Assembly (NCBI GenBank): GCA_937883885.1
Contig: CAKZXL010000549.1
Span: 1 to 11,276, forward strand
Reading direction: 5' to 3'
DNA: 11,276 nucleotides
From: an uncultured Aquincola sp.
GTDB lineage: Bacteria; Pseudomonadota; Gammaproteobacteria; Burkholderiales; Burkholderiaceae
Under the pieces are notes generated by a model, which was not told the origin of the DNA, made no database searches, and saw only the letters and a list, made by a program, of their open reading frames with translations. Below are positions 1-7,313 of this stretch, one piece after another (position 1 is the first letter of the stretch; each line of letters starts with the position of its first letter). The translations under genes were made by a program, and so were the position numbers.

Positions 1-802
1 AGAGGTAGTCGTTGGCATCGGCGCGGAACGGGGCCTGCAGGCGTTGGGTGACCAGCGCATCGGCGGCGGCGCGGGTGGGGGCTTGCTGGTACAGCGCCTC
101 GTTGCCGCCGTTGGTGCCGGTGTTGAAGAACTGCGCTGCCAGCTGCAGCCCGCGCGGCTGGCGCGTGTACTGGCCGCCTTGCCAGTCGGGGTCGTTGCGG
201 ATGGCCTCGATCAGCAGCCTGCGCATCATCCAGTTGCGGCCCGACATGGCCGCTGGCATCGATGCCATGGGCACCACCGCGTCCATGAAATCCGGATGGC
301 GCTGCGCCCACAGCCAAGCGTGCATGCCGCCCATCGAGTTGCCGACGATCACACGCACGTGGCGGATGCCCAGGTGCTCGGTGACCAGCCGGTGCTGGGC
401 GGCCACCATGTCGTCGTAGTTGTAGGCCGGGAACTGCGTGCGCAGACCGTCCGAGGGCTTGCTGGAGCGGCCGGCGCCGATGGCGTCGGGCAGCACGATG
501 AAGTACTTGCGTGCATCCAGCGGCTGGCCGGGGCCGAACAGCTCGCCGGCAAAGCCGGGCGTCAGCATCGAGTCGGCCGAGCCGGCGGTGCCGTGCAGCA
601 CCAGCACCGGCTCGCCCCGGGGGTCGCCGACGGTGGTGTAGGCCAGCTTCAGCTCGGGCAGCACCTGCCCGGTGTGGAAGCGGAAGTCGCGCACCGTCCA
701 CTCGCCGCGCTGAGGCGCCGGGTAGTCGGCGGCCGCAGCGGCCACGGCCGTCATCGAACACACGAACAGGGCGCACCACTGGCGCCAGTGAGTCTTCAGC
801 AT
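1..802 (-). CDS. Secreted alpha/beta hydrolase, homoserine O-acetyltransferase (MetX)-like, 3' end outside window
   Basis: Alpha/beta-fold hydrolase, read from its ATG at 802 for 267 codons with no stop, so the C-terminus lies beyond the window. Residues 1-25 look like a Sec signal peptide: positive start (MLKTHWR), hydrophobic core, then an alanine run with likely cleavage before DYPAP. The oxyanion-region HG is at 70-71. The nucleophile elbow GNSMGG is at 154-159 with Ser156 as nucleophile, followed by the HAWLWAQRHPDFMD helix typical of the MetX/esterase branch. The acid and His of the triad would lie off-window. A good Shine-Dalgarno AGGAGA (811-816) stands 8 bases before the start. It follows otnC by 34 bases on the same strand, so it is probably the operon's last visible gene. 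The signal peptide argues against methionine biosynthesis. A role in hydrolysing an ester or lactone precursor of the tetronate is inference only. Confidence 0.85.
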   Translation of the reverse strand, partial: MLKTHWRQWCALFVCSMTAVAAAAADYPAPQRGEWTVRDFRFHTGQVLPELKLAYTTVGDPRGEPVLVLHGTAGSADSMLTPGFAGELFGPGQPLDARKYFIVLPDAIGAGRSSKPSDGLRTQFPAYNYDDMVAAQHRLVTEHLGIRHVRVIVGNSMGGMHAWLWAQRHPDFMDAVVPMASMPAAMSGRNWMMRRLLIEAIRNDPDWQGGQYTRQPRGLQLAAQFFNTGTNGGNEALYQQAPTRAAADALVTQRLQAPFRADANDYL

Positions 803-836
803 CGGGCTTGTCTCCTGTGCGCGCCTGCGTGCGGGG

Positions 837-1538
837 CTACCAGCTGGCTCCGAACACGCGGCGCAGTTCTTCGATCTGGGCCTCGGCCAGCGGCGTGGCC
901 TCCGGCTGCAGGCGGTGAAGGCGCGCAGTTTCTTCGAGTTCTTCCAGCACCGCCATCGCGGCGGCCGGCGTGTCGTGCCACACGTTGGGCCCCAGGCGCG
1001 CCAGCATCACCGCCTGCAGCCGCCGGCCCTGCGCCGCATGGCGGGCGATGGCGGTGGCCACGGCCTCGGCCGCGGCCGGGTCGCCCGGGCGGCGGTAGGC
1101 GATGTGCGGCACCCGACCCACCTTCATCACGAAGTAGGGCGTGAGGGGCGGCAGCAGCTCGGCGTCTTCGGCCAGCGTGCCGCCGGCCTGGCTGTCGGCC
1201 TGCAGCGAGCAGGCCACCAGGTGCGTGCTGTGGGTGTGGATGATGCAGCCCGCCGGCTGGCCGGCGGCGGCGGTGGCCTCATAGATGCGCCGGTGCAGCA
1301 CGATGGTCTTGCTGGCGCGGTCGCCGCTGAGCTGCTGGCCTTGTGCATCCAGCTTGGCCAGCCGATCGGGCTCCAGAAAGCCCAGGCAGGCATCGGTGGG
1401 CGTGATCAAAAAGCCATCGGCCAGCCGCACGCTGATGTTGCCGGCGGTGGCATGCACGTAGCCGCGGCCGAACAGGCTGCGGCCCACCCGCACCATCTCT
1501 TCGCGGGCCTGGTCTTCGCTCAAGGGCAGGTGGCTCAT
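837..1538 (-). CDS. otnC: 3-oxo-tetronate 4-phosphate decarboxylase, class II aldolase/adducin family
   Basis: A 233-residue class II aldolase-fold protein. In the tetronate pathway OtnC decarboxylates 3-oxo-tetronate 4-phosphate to dihydroxyacetone phosphate. I chose ATG 1538: it overlaps the otnK stop as ATGA, matches the family N-terminus (SEDQAREEMVRVGRSLF), and the longer 269-residue reading adds an arginine- and histidine-rich stretch that is the kinase gene out of frame. Visible motifs are TAGNISVR (31-38), a phosphate/substrate loop; ITPTDACLG (45-53); the metal-binding HTHSTH (101-106); and PYFVMKVG (134-141). Two usual class II aldolase residues look changed. The Glu of the SxE segment is Thr78 (SGDRASKT). 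The third metal His of the usual NHGP segment is Leu (ARLGPNVWHD, near 181-189). Translation is probably coupled to otnK, because the GAAGG upstream is too close to the ATG to be a good ribosome site. Function rests on family plus neighbours. Confidence 0.88.
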   Translation of the reverse strand: MSHLPLSEDQAREEMVRVGRSLFGRGYVHATAGNISVRLADGFLITPTDACLGFLEPDRLAKLDAQGQQLSGDRASKTIVLHRRIYEATAAAGQPAGCIIHTHSTHLVACSLQADSQAGGTLAEDAELLPPLTPYFVMKVGRVPHIAYRRPGDPAAAEAVATAIARHAAQGRRLQAVMLARLGPNVWHDTPAAAMAVLEELEETARLHRLQPEATPLAEAQIEELRRVFGASW

Positions 1539-2812
1539 GCCTTCAATTGTGCAAAGGCCTTGGTGAAGAAGTCGGGCGTGCCGAAGTTGCCCGACTTGAG
1601 CGTGATGTGCAGGCCCTCGGGTGCCGCGTCGCTGGTGGCATGGCACCAGGGCACGCCGGGGTCGATCTGGCCGCCGATGCGCATCTGGGCGATGTTCAGG
1701 GCCTGCACGCAGGCGCCCGAGGTTTCGCCGCCGGCCACCACCAGCTGGCGCACGCCCAGCTGCACCAGGCCGCGGGCAATGCCGGCGATGGTGCGTTCCA
1801 CCATCGCGCCGGCTTCTTCCACGCCCAGCTGACCCTGGATGGCGCGCACGGCCGAAGGCTCGGCGGTCGAGTACACCAGCACCGGGCCGCTGGCCAGCTT
1901 GTCCTGCGCCCAGGCCAGTGCCTCGGCCTGCACGTTGGCGCCGCTGGCGATGCGCAGCGGATCGATGGCCAGCGCCGGCCGGCCGCTGCGGATGAACTCG
2001 GCCACCTGGCCATTGGTGGCCACCGAGCAGCTGCCCGACACCACGGCCTGCAGGCCGGCGGCGGGCGGCAGGCTGGCCGCCGTGGAATCTGCACGCAGGC
2101 CGAAGTTGGCCGGCAGCCCGATGGCCACGCCCGAGCCGGCGGTGACCAGCGGCATTCCCTTGAGCGCGGCGCCCAGCGTCACCAGGTCGGCATTGGCCAC
2201 CGCATCGACGATGGCGATGCCCACGCCTTCGGCCTGCAGCGCTTCAAAGCGTGCGCGGATGGCGTGCGCACCCTGGGCCACCACGGTGTGGTCGACCAGG
2301 CCCACGCGGTGTTTGGTTTGCGCCTGCAGCACCCGCACCAGGTTGGCGTCGGTCATCGGGGTGAGCGGGTGGTTCTGCATGCCGCTTTCGTTCAGCAGCA
2401 CATCGCCGGCGAAGAGGTAGCCCTTGAACACCGTGCGCTTGTTGTCCGGGAAAGCCGGCGTGGCAATGGTGAAGCCGGTGCCCAGTGCCTGCATCAGCGC
2501 GTCGGTCACCGGGCCGATGTTGCCCTGCGGCGTGCTGTCGAAGGTGGAGCAGTACTTGAAGTAGATCTGCTGCGCGCCCTGGGCCTGCAGCCAGTGCAGC
2601 GCGGCCAGCGATTGCGCCACCGCCTCGGCCGGAGGAATGGTGCGGCTCTTGAGTGCCACCACCACCGCATCGGCCTCGGCCTGCAGCGGCTCGGCCGGCA
2701 CGCCGATGGTCTGCACCACGCGCATGCCGGCGCGCACCAGGTTGTTGGCCAGGTCGGTGGCCCCGGTGAAGTCGTCGGCGATGCAGCCGAGCGCGATGCG
2801 GCCGCCTGCCAT
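1535..2812 (-). CDS. otnK: 3-oxo-tetronate kinase (four-carbon acid sugar kinase, DUF1537 family)
   Basis: A 425-residue kinase of the four-carbon acid sugar kinase family, close in length and motifs to E. coli OtnK (YgbK). It phosphorylates 3-oxo-tetronate at C4 with ATP. The N-terminal substrate domain shows IADDFTGATDLANNL (11-25) and YFKYCSTFDSTPQGNIGPV (84-102), both hallmarks. The C-terminal nucleotide domain shows VVAGGETSG (around 358-366) and KSGNFG (406-411). ATG 2812 overlaps the ltnD stop by one base (TGATG). An in-frame GTG three bases upstream (2815) would give a GTGA overlap and one more residue. The Shine-Dalgarno GAAGGGAG inside the end of ltnD (about 2820-2827) fits either start. 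Its stop overlaps the otnC start. The pairing with ltnD and otnC strongly supports the tetronate assignment over other DUF1537 kinases such as D-threonate kinase DtnK, which normally travel with a PdxA-like gene. Confidence 0.93.
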   Translation of the reverse strand: MAGGRIALGCIADDFTGATDLANNLVRAGMRVVQTIGVPAEPLQAEADAVVVALKSRTIPPAEAVAQSLAALHWLQAQGAQQIYFKYCSTFDSTPQGNIGPVTDALMQALGTGFTIATPAFPDNKRTVFKGYLFAGDVLLNESGMQNHPLTPMTDANLVRVLQAQTKHRVGLVDHTVVAQGAHAIRARFEALQAEGVGIAIVDAVANADLVTLGAALKGMPLVTAGSGVAIGLPANFGLRADSTAASLPPAAGLQAVVSGSCSVATNGQVAEFIRSGRPALAIDPLRIASGANVQAEALAWAQDKLASGPVLVYSTAEPSAVRAIQGQLGVEEAGAMVERTIAGIARGLVQLGVRQLVVAGGETSGACVQALNIAQMRIGGQIDPGVPWCHATSDAAPEGLHITLKSGNFGTPDFFTKAFAQLKA

Positions 2813-3717
2813 CACGCGGCTCCCTTCGCCTTGGGCAGCTCGATGCCCGGGAAGATCTTGATCACGGCGCTGTCGTCTTCGCGGGCGAAGCCGGCGGTGG
2901 AAGCCTGCATGAACATCTGGTGCGCGGTGGCAGCCAGCGGCAGCGGGAATTTGCTGGCGCGGGCGGTGTCCAGCACCAGGCCCAGGTCTTTCACGAAGAT
3001 GTCCACGGCCGACAGCGGCGTGTAGTCGCCCGCGATCACATGGGCCATGCGGTTCTCAAACATCCAGCTGTTGCCGGCGCTGTTCGTGATCACCTCGTAC
3101 AGCGCGGCGGCGTCCACGCCTTCACGCAGGCCCAGGGCCATGGCTTCGGCCGCCACCGCGATGTGCACGCCGGCCAGCAGCTGGTTGATGATCTTGACCT
3201 TGCTGCCCGCGCCGGCCGCATCGCCCAGGCGGTACACCTTGCCGGCCATCGCATCCAGCACGTGGTTGGCAGCGGCATAAGCCTCGGGCTTGGCCGAGGT
3301 CATCATCGTCATCTGGCCCGAGGCGGCCTTGGCGGCGCCGCCGGAAATCGGCCCGTCGATGTAGTGCACGCCTTGCGCGGCCAGCTTGCCTTCCAGCGCG
3401 ATCGACCAGTTGGGGTCGACGGTGGAGCACATGATGAAGGTGCTGCCGGGCTTCATGGCCGCAGCGGCGCCGTGGTCGCCGAACAGCACGCCCTCGGTCT
3501 GCGCGGCATTGACCACCACGCTCACCACCACCGGCGCGGCGGCGGCCACTTCGGCGGGGTTGGCCCAGGCCGAGCCGCCTTCTTTGGCAAAGGCCTCGGC
3601 GGCGCCGGGCTTGACGTCGCACACATGCACATGGAAGCCGCGGTGGCGCAGGGTGCGCGCGATGCCGGCGCCCATGGCGCCCAGGCCGATCACGCCGACG
3701 TGTTGAGGTTGAGTCAT
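2812..3717 (-). CDS. ltnD: L-threonate 2-dehydrogenase
   Basis: A 301-residue beta-hydroxyacid dehydrogenase that oxidises L-threonate to 2-oxo-tetronate with NAD+. The Rossmann dinucleotide motif GLGAMGAGIA is at 11-20. The CDVKP segment (33-37) has the acidic residue that favours NAD over NADP. The substrate motif DGPISGG is at 121-127. The catalytic-lysine segment GAGSKVKIINQLLAGVH starts at 169, with Lys175 as the likely catalytic residue. Late conserved segments NSWMFENR (216-223) and FVKDLGLVLD (241-250) fit LtnD. Length is normal for the family. ATG 3717 has AAGGA (3724-3728) 6 bases upstream. It lies 31 bases after the permease and its stop overlaps otnK. Related tartronate semialdehyde reductases share the fold; the kinase and decarboxylase next door decide for LtnD. 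Confidence 0.92.
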   Translation of the reverse strand: MTQPQHVGVIGLGAMGAGIARTLRHRGFHVHVCDVKPGAAEAFAKEGGSAWANPAEVAAAAPVVVSVVVNAAQTEGVLFGDHGAAAAMKPGSTFIMCSTVDPNWSIALEGKLAAQGVHYIDGPISGGAAKAASGQMTMMTSAKPEAYAAANHVLDAMAGKVYRLGDAAGAGSKVKIINQLLAGVHIAVAAEAMALGLREGVDAAALYEVITNSAGNSWMFENRMAHVIAGDYTPLSAVDIFVKDLGLVLDTARASKFPLPLAATAHQMFMQASTAGFAREDDSAVIKIFPGIELPKAKGAA

Positions 3718-3748
3718 GTCAGGTCCTTGTTCGGTGGAAGGGGGAGGG

Positions 3749-5110
3749 TCAGGCCACGAAGGTCCACAGCAGCCAGGTCAGCGCAAAACCGGCCAGGCCC
3801 AGCACGGTGGTCAGCACCGTCCAGCTGCGCAGGCCGTCGGCCACGCTCAGGCCCAGGTAGCGGGTCACGATCCAGAAGCCGGAATCGTTGACGTGCGACA
3901 GGCCCAGACCGCCGAAGCCGATGGCCACGGCCAGCAGCGCCGTCTGCATCGCGGTGTAGCCGCCGGCGGTCACCGCCTCGGCCAGCAGTCCGCAGGTGGC
4001 CAGGATGGCCACGGTGGCCGAGCCTTGCGCCGCCCGCAGCGCCAGCGCGATGACGAAGCCGGCCAGGATCAGCGGCATGTGCGTGGCCGTCAGCGTTTGC
4101 GACAGCGCGGTGCCGATGCCGGTGGCCGTCAGCACCTTGGCGAACACGCCGCCGGCGCCGGTCACCAGGATCACGGTGGCGGCCGGCGGCAGGGCCGACT
4201 CCATCACTTCGTTGGTGCGTTCGCGGCTCCATTGCTGGCCGCGGGCGATCAGCCAGAAGGCCAGGCCGATGGCCACCATCAGCGCGAACATCGGCGCGCC
4301 GATGAAGCCCAGCACGTTGCGCACCGGGTCGCCCTTGGGCAGCAGCGTGGCCCCGGTGGTGCCCACCATGATGAGGGCCAGCGGCACCAGGATCAGCGTG
4401 AGCACCGCGCCCACGCTGGGCGCGCGCAGGGCGCTGCCGGCCGCCGATTCACCGGCGAAGTTCTTGAACTGCTCGGCCGTGGTCGGCAGCATGGTGTAGT
4501 GCTTGCGGTTGAGCCAGCGCGAGACGTACTGCGCCAGCGGCGCCAGCGGCAGGCAGATGGCCAGGCCCAGCAGCGTGATCCAGCCCACGTCGGCCTTGAG
4601 TACCGCAGCACCTCCCACGATGCCCGGGTGCGGCGGCACCACCACGTGCACCGCCAGCATGATGCCGGCCACCGGCAGGCCAAACTTCACCGGGTCCACC
4701 TTCGCGGCCTTGCAGAAGCCGTAGATGATGGGTACCAGGATGATGAAGCCCACGTCGAAGAAGACGGGGATGGCCAGCACCAGCGCCGCGGCCGTGAGCG
4801 CGGCCGGCACGCGGCTGGGGCCCAGGATCTGCGTGAAGCGGTTGGCCAGGCTGCTGGCGCCGCCCGAGACCTCGATCATCCGGCCCAGCATCGCGCCCAG
4901 CGCCACCAGGATGGCCACCGAGCCCAGCGTGCCCCCCATGCCGGCAATCATGGTGCTGATCACATCGCCGATGGGCATGCCGGCGGCCAGCGCCACCAGC
5001 AGGCTGACCAGCAGCATCGCCACGAAGGCATGCACCTGCCACCGGATGATCAGCAGCAACAACAGGGCGATTCCGCCGGCGGCAATGCCGAGCAGGGCAG
5101 CAGTGGACAT
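3749..5110 (-). CDS. GntP-family sugar-acid:H+ symporter (probable tetronate/threonate permease)
   Basis: A 453-residue inner-membrane permease of the gluconate:H+ symporter (GntP) family, made of about a dozen hydrophobic segments spread over the whole length. Family landmarks are FFDVGFIILVPIIYG after the first third, VHVVVPPHPGIVGG near the middle, ALRAAQGSATVAILAT and LSHVNDSGFWIVTRYLGLS near the end. Family members import gluconate and related aldonates. As the first gene of an operon for threonate breakdown, this one most likely imports threonate or erythronate, which is inference. ATG 5110 is preceded by a strong Shine-Dalgarno GAGGAGA (5119-5125) at 8 bases. A candidate operator and -10 element lie 46-60 bases upstream of the start. 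The exact substrate cannot be read from sequence. Confidence 0.93.
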   Translation of the reverse strand: MSTAALLGIAAGGIALLLLLIIRWQVHAFVAMLLVSLLVALAAGMPIGDVISTMIAGMGGTLGSVAILVALGAMLGRMIEVSGGASSLANRFTQILGPSRVPAALTAAALVLAIPVFFDVGFIILVPIIYGFCKAAKVDPVKFGLPVAGIMLAVHVVVPPHPGIVGGAAVLKADVGWITLLGLAICLPLAPLAQYVSRWLNRKHYTMLPTTAEQFKNFAGESAAGSALRAPSVGAVLTLILVPLALIMVGTTGATLLPKGDPVRNVLGFIGAPMFALMVAIGLAFWLIARGQQWSRERTNEVMESALPPAATVILVTGAGGVFAKVLTATGIGTALSQTLTATHMPLILAGFVIALALRAAQGSATVAILATCGLLAEAVTAGGYTAMQTALLAVAIGFGGLGLSHVNDSGFWIVTRYLGLSVADGLRSWTVLTTVLGLAGFALTWLLWTFVA

Positions 5111-5155
5111 CTAGCAAGTCTCCTCAGGGTGCGCGCAGCCGTCTGCGCCTGATTG

Positions 5156-5170
5156 GTATGGTCATCATAC
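5156..5170 (-). promoter_or_regulatory. Candidate GntR-type operator overlapping the promoter of the tetronate operon
   Basis: On the coding (minus) strand the site reads GTATGATGACCATAC, an odd-length pseudo-palindrome with 6 of 7 base pairs symmetric. It sits in an A+T-rich patch (TTGTATGATGACCATACCAA) that stands out from its surroundings. Size and symmetry resemble operators of FadR-subfamily GntR repressors, and such a regulator is encoded at 7314-8150. The hexamer TATGAT (5164-5169, five of six matches to TATAAT) lies inside the site and could be the -10 element. A repressor bound here would block polymerase. No good -35 is visible: CCATGA (5187-5192) stands at 17 bases and ATGAAA (5184-5189) at only 14. 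The palindrome is seen; the binding partner is inferred. Confidence 0.6.
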
Positions 5171-5203
5171 AAATTACAGCGAGTTTCATGGGCTAGGGGT
5201 TAA

Positions 5204-5258
5204 CCCGGCCGCCGCTGTTGCGGGGCCGGGCGCCGGCCCGCCGCCCTGGGGCGGCGGG
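5204..5258 (-). terminator. Tandem G+C-rich hairpins after the 5'-nucleotidase gene
   Basis: Two strong adjacent stem-loops lie 20-75 bases past the stop of the minus-strand nucleotidase gene. The nearer one (5237-5258) is a perfect 10-bp repeat, CCCGCCGCCC and GGGCGGCGGG, around TG (in practice a 9-bp stem with a 4-base loop). The further one (5204-5230) pairs CCCGGCC with GGCCGGG and CCGC with GCGG around TGTT, with one bulged G. A third, competing stem (GGGCCGG at 5223-5229 with CCGGCCC at 5233-5239) overlaps both. No T-run follows on either strand, so this is not a classical intrinsic terminator. It may instead stop transcription with a factor or protect the mRNA end. Confidence 0.45.
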
Positions 5259-5278
5259 AACCGATCGTGCGGCGACGC

Positions 5279-7192
5279 CTAGTTGGCGAAGCTCTTGGTG
5301 CTGTACATCTCCACCGGCAGGCGGCTCAGGATGGGCAGCCCGGTGGTGGCGTCCTTAGTCTGCTTGTCGATGTAGCTGAAGAACACGTCGGCATCCAGCA
5401 CACCGATGTCCAGCCGGCGCGCCGCGGGCACGGCCGCCAGGGTGGCATAGCCGTCACCGCCGAGCGCGTTGAAGCTGAGCACGAACAGCTTGTAGGTCTT
5501 GGCCGGGTCGATTGCCGTCCAGACGCCGGTGGTCGGGTTGCGGACCTCCAGGTTGCTGGCGCGCGAGCCCTTGGCGGCCTTGGCATTGACATCGAAGCGC
5601 AGGCCGCCGGTGTAGGGATAGGGCCCCGTGGTGCCGCCGGTGCCGAAGGTGGCCTCCAGGCCGTCTTCCACCATGCTCTTGGCCTCTGCGCCGGTGATTT
5701 CCAGGCGGTACAGCTTGTTGCCGAACGGCAGCACCTGGATGATCTGCGCCGCGGTGACCGAGCCCAGCAGCGGGATGCGCACACCACCGCCGCTTTGCAG
5801 GCTGATGTCCGCGCCGCCGTACAGCGAGTTGCCGATGTCGACATAGGCCTGCGCCACCAGCTGCTGGATGTCGCCGCCGCGCAGGCTCACGCTGCCTTCC
5901 GCGTTGCAGGCCACGCTGGAGCGGCTGTAGTCCACCGAGCCCGTGCCGCCCGGCACGCGGCGCGAGCACAGCTCTTGCGGCACCACGGCCGACAGCGTCT
6001 GGTTGAACACCGCCACCTTGTCGGTGAACGGCTTGAGCACCGCCGCTGCGCTGGCCGAAGGCTGGGTGATGCGCAGGAAGCCGGTGGCCGCTGCACTGGC
6101 CTTGAGGGCGGTCTTCTGCGACTCGGTGGCATCGGTGCCGGCGATCTTGAAGTTGTCGCCGATCAGCACATGCGGTGTGCCCTTGCACTGGGTCACTTTG
6201 CCCTGGGCATCGAAGCTCACCTTCAGCTCGCCCACCACCTGGGCGTATTCCCAGGCCTGCACCACGCACACCGGGTTGCCGTCCTTGTCCTTGGTCTCGG
6301 TGGGGTAGGTGCCGCCCGGGCTGCCAACGCCGGTGGTCGTCAGGCCGCTGGGGCCCAGCAGCGTGTGCGAGTCGGCGCCCACCACCACGTCCACGCCGCT
6401 GAGCTTGGGCACCACCTGCAGGTCGTACTCGTAGCCGATGTGGCTCATCAGCACGATCTTGTTGATGCCCTGGCTGCGCAACCTGTCGATCTCGCGCTGG
6501 GCGGCCGTCGCTTCGTCCTCGAAGGTGGTGTCCGCGTCGGGGCTGGAGGATGTTTTGGTCTTCTGCGCGATGGTCAGGCCGACGATGCCGATCTTCTGTC
6601 CGCCCCGCTCCACGATGGTGGACGGGTTGACGTAGCCGGGTGCGCGGCTGGCGTTGAGCGCGGAGTTGGCGCCGAACTGCACGTTGGCGCTGATCACCGG
6701 GGTCTTGCAGCTGCCCTTGTGCAGCAGGTCGATGAAGCCCTTGAGGACGGAGTCGCCCTTGTCGAACTCGTGGTTGCCCAGCGTGAAGGCATCGAAGCAC
6801 ACCGTGTTCATCATGGCGGCGTCGGCCTCGCCCACCTCGCCGGCGCGGTTGTAGTACAGCGTGCCGGACAAGGCATCACCCGCATGGAGCTTGAGCACGT
6901 TGGCCGACTGCGCCGACAGCTCGCTGATGGCCGCCGTCACCCGCGGAAAGCCCGCGGCTTCGACCGTCACATCCGCAGCGGTGGTTCCGCCCGAAGACAA
7001 GGTCTTGAGCGTGATGGTCTTGCTGTCCAGCGTCGAGTGGTGGTCGTTGATGTGCAGGATCGTCAGGTCCAGCGGTTCGCCGCCGCCATCGCTGCCGCCG
7101 CACGCCGCCAGGGCAGCGGCCGCCGCCAGCGCCACCGCATGCCAGCGCAGGCCGCGCATCGGCTGCCACCGCTTTGTCCGCATCGTATTCAT
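5279..7192 (-). CDS. Lipoprotein bifunctional metallophosphatase/5'-nucleotidase (UshA/NadN-like)
   Basis: A 637-residue exported nucleotidase that should hydrolyse nucleotides or nucleoside phosphates in the periplasm. The N-terminus carries a signal peptide ending in the lipobox LAAC with Cys31, followed by a Gly/Ser linker, so it is predicted to be a membrane-anchored lipoprotein. Metal-site motifs of the phosphoesterase domain appear in order: ILHINDHH (Asp50, His52), LHAGDALSGTLYYN (Asp106), GNHEFD (Asn140, His141), MSHIGY (His251), GADSHTLL (His276). In the last, Asp274 stands where many relatives have His. The C-terminal substrate domain shows LQSGGGVRIPLLGSVTAAQIIQVLPFGN and, near the end, FNALGGDGY, the nucleobase-stacking region. 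ATG 7192 has only a weak GGAA upstream; ATG 7183 is an alternative. It sits between the GntR regulator and the tetronate operon on the same strand, but hairpins and a separate promoter suggest it is its own unit. Whether the GntR protein controls it is unknown. Confidence 0.92.
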   Translation of the reverse strand: MNTMRTKRWQPMRGLRWHAVALAAAAALAACGGSDGGGEPLDLTILHINDHHSTLDSKTITLKTLSSGGTTAADVTVEAAGFPRVTAAISELSAQSANVLKLHAGDALSGTLYYNRAGEVGEADAAMMNTVCFDAFTLGNHEFDKGDSVLKGFIDLLHKGSCKTPVISANVQFGANSALNASRAPGYVNPSTIVERGGQKIGIVGLTIAQKTKTSSSPDADTTFEDEATAAQREIDRLRSQGINKIVLMSHIGYEYDLQVVPKLSGVDVVVGADSHTLLGPSGLTTTGVGSPGGTYPTETKDKDGNPVCVVQAWEYAQVVGELKVSFDAQGKVTQCKGTPHVLIGDNFKIAGTDATESQKTALKASAAATGFLRITQPSASAAAVLKPFTDKVAVFNQTLSAVVPQELCSRRVPGGTGSVDYSRSSVACNAEGSVSLRGGDIQQLVAQAYVDIGNSLYGGADISLQSGGGVRIPLLGSVTAAQIIQVLPFGNKLYRLEITGAEAKSMVEDGLEATFGTGGTTGPYPYTGGLRFDVNAKAAKGSRASNLEVRNPTTGVWTAIDPAKTYKLFVLSFNALGGDGYATLAAVPAARRLDIGVLDADVFFSYIDKQTKDATTGLPILSRLPVEMYSTKSFAN

Positions 7193-7227
7193 TGCATTCC
7201 GCTCGGGATGAGTTCAAGAGAACCGAG

Positions 7228-7247
7228 CATGCTGGTCGGTCAGCATG
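7228..7247. promoter_or_regulatory. Perfect inverted repeat upstream of the 5'-nucleotidase gene
   Basis: CATGCTG and CAGCATG form perfect 7-bp arms around the 6-base spacer GTCGGT, 36-55 bases upstream of the nucleotidase start. Symmetry and position suit a dimeric regulator's operator near the promoter, or an mRNA 5' hairpin. It does not match the Pho box half-site CTGTCAT well, and it is unlike the candidate GntR site at 5156-5170. The repeat is seen directly; a regulatory role is inferred. Confidence 0.4.
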
Positions 7248-7313
7248 ACGAATCGATGACTGGGCCCGCACCGTGGCGCCGCCGCACCTGCGCGAGAGCC
7301 TGGGGCTGCGCAG

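Noticed and set aside
837..1646. Longer 269-residue form of OtnC starting at 1646
   Set aside because: The extra 36 residues are out-of-frame otnK sequence; ATG 1538 gives the family N-terminus and the ATGA overlap.
1547..3025. 492-residue plus-strand open frame
   Set aside because: Antisense shadow of otnK and ltnD; no recognisable protein features.
3716..5152. 478-residue plus-strand open frame
   Set aside because: Antisense shadow of the GntP permease with Gln/His/Arg-rich low-complexity translation.
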